NCBI GenBank assembly: GCA_002360295.1
Contig: DEQI01000109.1
Span: 1 to 14,648, forward strand
From: Planococcaceae bacterium UBA3370
GTDB taxonomy: Bacteria; Bacillota; Bacilli; Bacillales_A; Planococcaceae
DNA length: 14,648 nucleotides
Reading direction: 5' to 3'
Shown: positions 14,014 to 14,648 of the stretch, one piece after another
Numbering within the stretch: position 1 is the stretch's first letter
How the letters are laid out: every line of letters begins with the position of its first letter
Made by a program: the position numbers and the translations under genes
The notes under the pieces: model-generated
What the model saw: only the letters and a program-made list of their open reading frames with translations
Told to the model about the DNA's origin: nothing
Databases searched by the model: none

Positions 14014-14648
14014 ATGAAAAAGTCTAAAGTTTTTTGGGGCTATGTTTGTTTAGCGCTTGTACTTTATGCAGTCATACAAGTTTTAATTTCTACCGGTCTG
14101 TTGAATTTGTACTATCAAAATATGCTAATAACGATTTGTATACATGTGATGTTAGCGGTCAGTCTACACATTATTATCGGTATTACGGGGCAGTTTTCCA
14201 TTGGCCATGCTGGGTTTATGGCGGTAGGTGCTTATGTGTCAGCTATTTGTACAATGCAACTACATATGCCATTTATAACAGGAATATTATTAGGTGCATT
14301 AGTAGCTGCGCTTGCTGGTTTAATTGTTGGGGTCCCTACGTTACGTTTAAAAGGAGATTATTTAGCGATTGCAACGTTAGGATTTGCAGAAATCATTCGT
14401 ATCATTTTTTTAAATGTAGATTATGTTGGCGGGGCAGCTGGGATGCAGGTGATGCATCAATCTACTTGGACATATGCGTTTTTTAGTGTTGTTATTACGA
14501 TTCTAGTCATTTCAAATTTCACAAATTCTCGTCATGGTCGTGCCTGTATTTCGATTCGTGAGGATGAAATTGCAGCAGACGCAATGGGCATTAATACTAC
14601 CTATTATAAAGTAGTTGCATTTGCTATTGGCTCATTTTTTGCAGGGGT
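14014..14648 (+). CDS. livM: Branched-chain amino acid ABC transporter permease LivM (partial, 3' end outside window)
   Basis: The frame from ATG 14014 is open to the window end (211 codons and 2 bases) and is truncated only by the window. The product starts MKKSKVFWGYVCLALVLYAV and contains the LivM signatures GITGQFSIGHAGFMAVGAYVSA, VGVPTLRLKGDYLAIATLGFAEIIRI and GRACISIREDEIAADAMGIN, the last being the ATPase-contact loop. Several membrane helices are evident. Its ribosome binding site AGGTGAG (14003-14009) overlaps the livH stop codon, so translation is probably coupled. It forms the inner-membrane channel with LivH. An in-frame GTG at 14005 is a less likely start. Confidence 0.95.
   Translation, partial: MKKSKVFWGYVCLALVLYAVIQVLISTGLLNLYYQNMLITICIHVMLAVSLHIIIGITGQFSIGHAGFMAVGAYVSAICTMQLHMPFITGILLGALVAALAGLIVGVPTLRLKGDYLAIATLGFAEIIRIIFLNVDYVGGAAGMQVMHQSTWTYAFFSVVITILVISNFTNSRHGRACISIREDEIAADAMGINTTYYKVVAFAIGSFFAG

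Noticed and set aside
14034..14486. 150-aa frame inside livM
   Set aside because: It is in a different frame from the clear LivM product starting at 14014 and its cysteine-rich, low-complexity product is a frame shadow.
1..14648. Defence, CRISPR, phage, toxin-antitoxin or secondary metabolite system
   Set aside because: No genes or repeat arrays of these kinds are visible. The window reads as ordinary chromosomal core and accessory housekeeping genes.

Overview
The window looks like chromosomal DNA from an AT-rich, endospore-forming member of the Bacillales, most likely a Lysinibacillus/Solibacillus/Ureibacillus relative. The lineage is inferred from protein character only. The supporting signs are an SspH-type small acid-soluble spore protein, a YfhD-like small protein, strong AGGAGG ribosome binding sites, and CodY-, PurR- and CcpA-type operator sequences in front of the genes these regulators control in Bacillus.

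Layout from left to right: a 94-aa hypothetical protein (41-325); a long non-coding stretch ending in a CcpA-like inverted repeat just before mqo, malate:quinone oxidoreductase (792-2279), followed by two hairpins; an ECF transporter substrate-binding (S) subunit on the minus strand (about 3101-2568); a divergent orphan Spo0B-type sensor histidine kinase (3475-4785); a DUF1540 cysteine-rich small protein (4927-5148); a large nested palindromic intergenic repeat (5359-5492); two minus-strand sporulation-type small genes, sspH (TTG start) and a 52-aa YfhD-like gene; a six-helix chemotaxis receptor (6176-7657); convergent guaC, GMP reductase, with a sigma-A promoter and paired PurBoxes; a YbjQ/UPF0145 protein (minus strand); an MHYT-degenerate GGDEF-EAL c-di-GMP phosphodiesterase (9404-11464); and the start of a branched-chain amino acid ABC transporter operon (binding lipoprotein, LivH, and LivM cut by the window end).

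Functional reading: the genes are mostly independent housekeeping and sensing units rather than one pathway. The best-supported regulatory logic is nutritional. CodY probably represses the amino-acid transporter, PurR probably controls guaC, and CcpA may control mqo. Sensing genes (histidine kinase, chemoreceptor, MHYT phosphodiesterase) are interspersed without obvious partner genes nearby.

I see no phage, insertion sequence, CRISPR array, toxin-antitoxin or defence locus, no rRNA or tRNA, and no clear undescribed multi-gene system. The most notable non-coding items are the 134-nt palindromic element, the 16-nt CcpA-like site with widened spacing, and the CodY and PurR sites. All calls come from reading the sequence; no database search was run.
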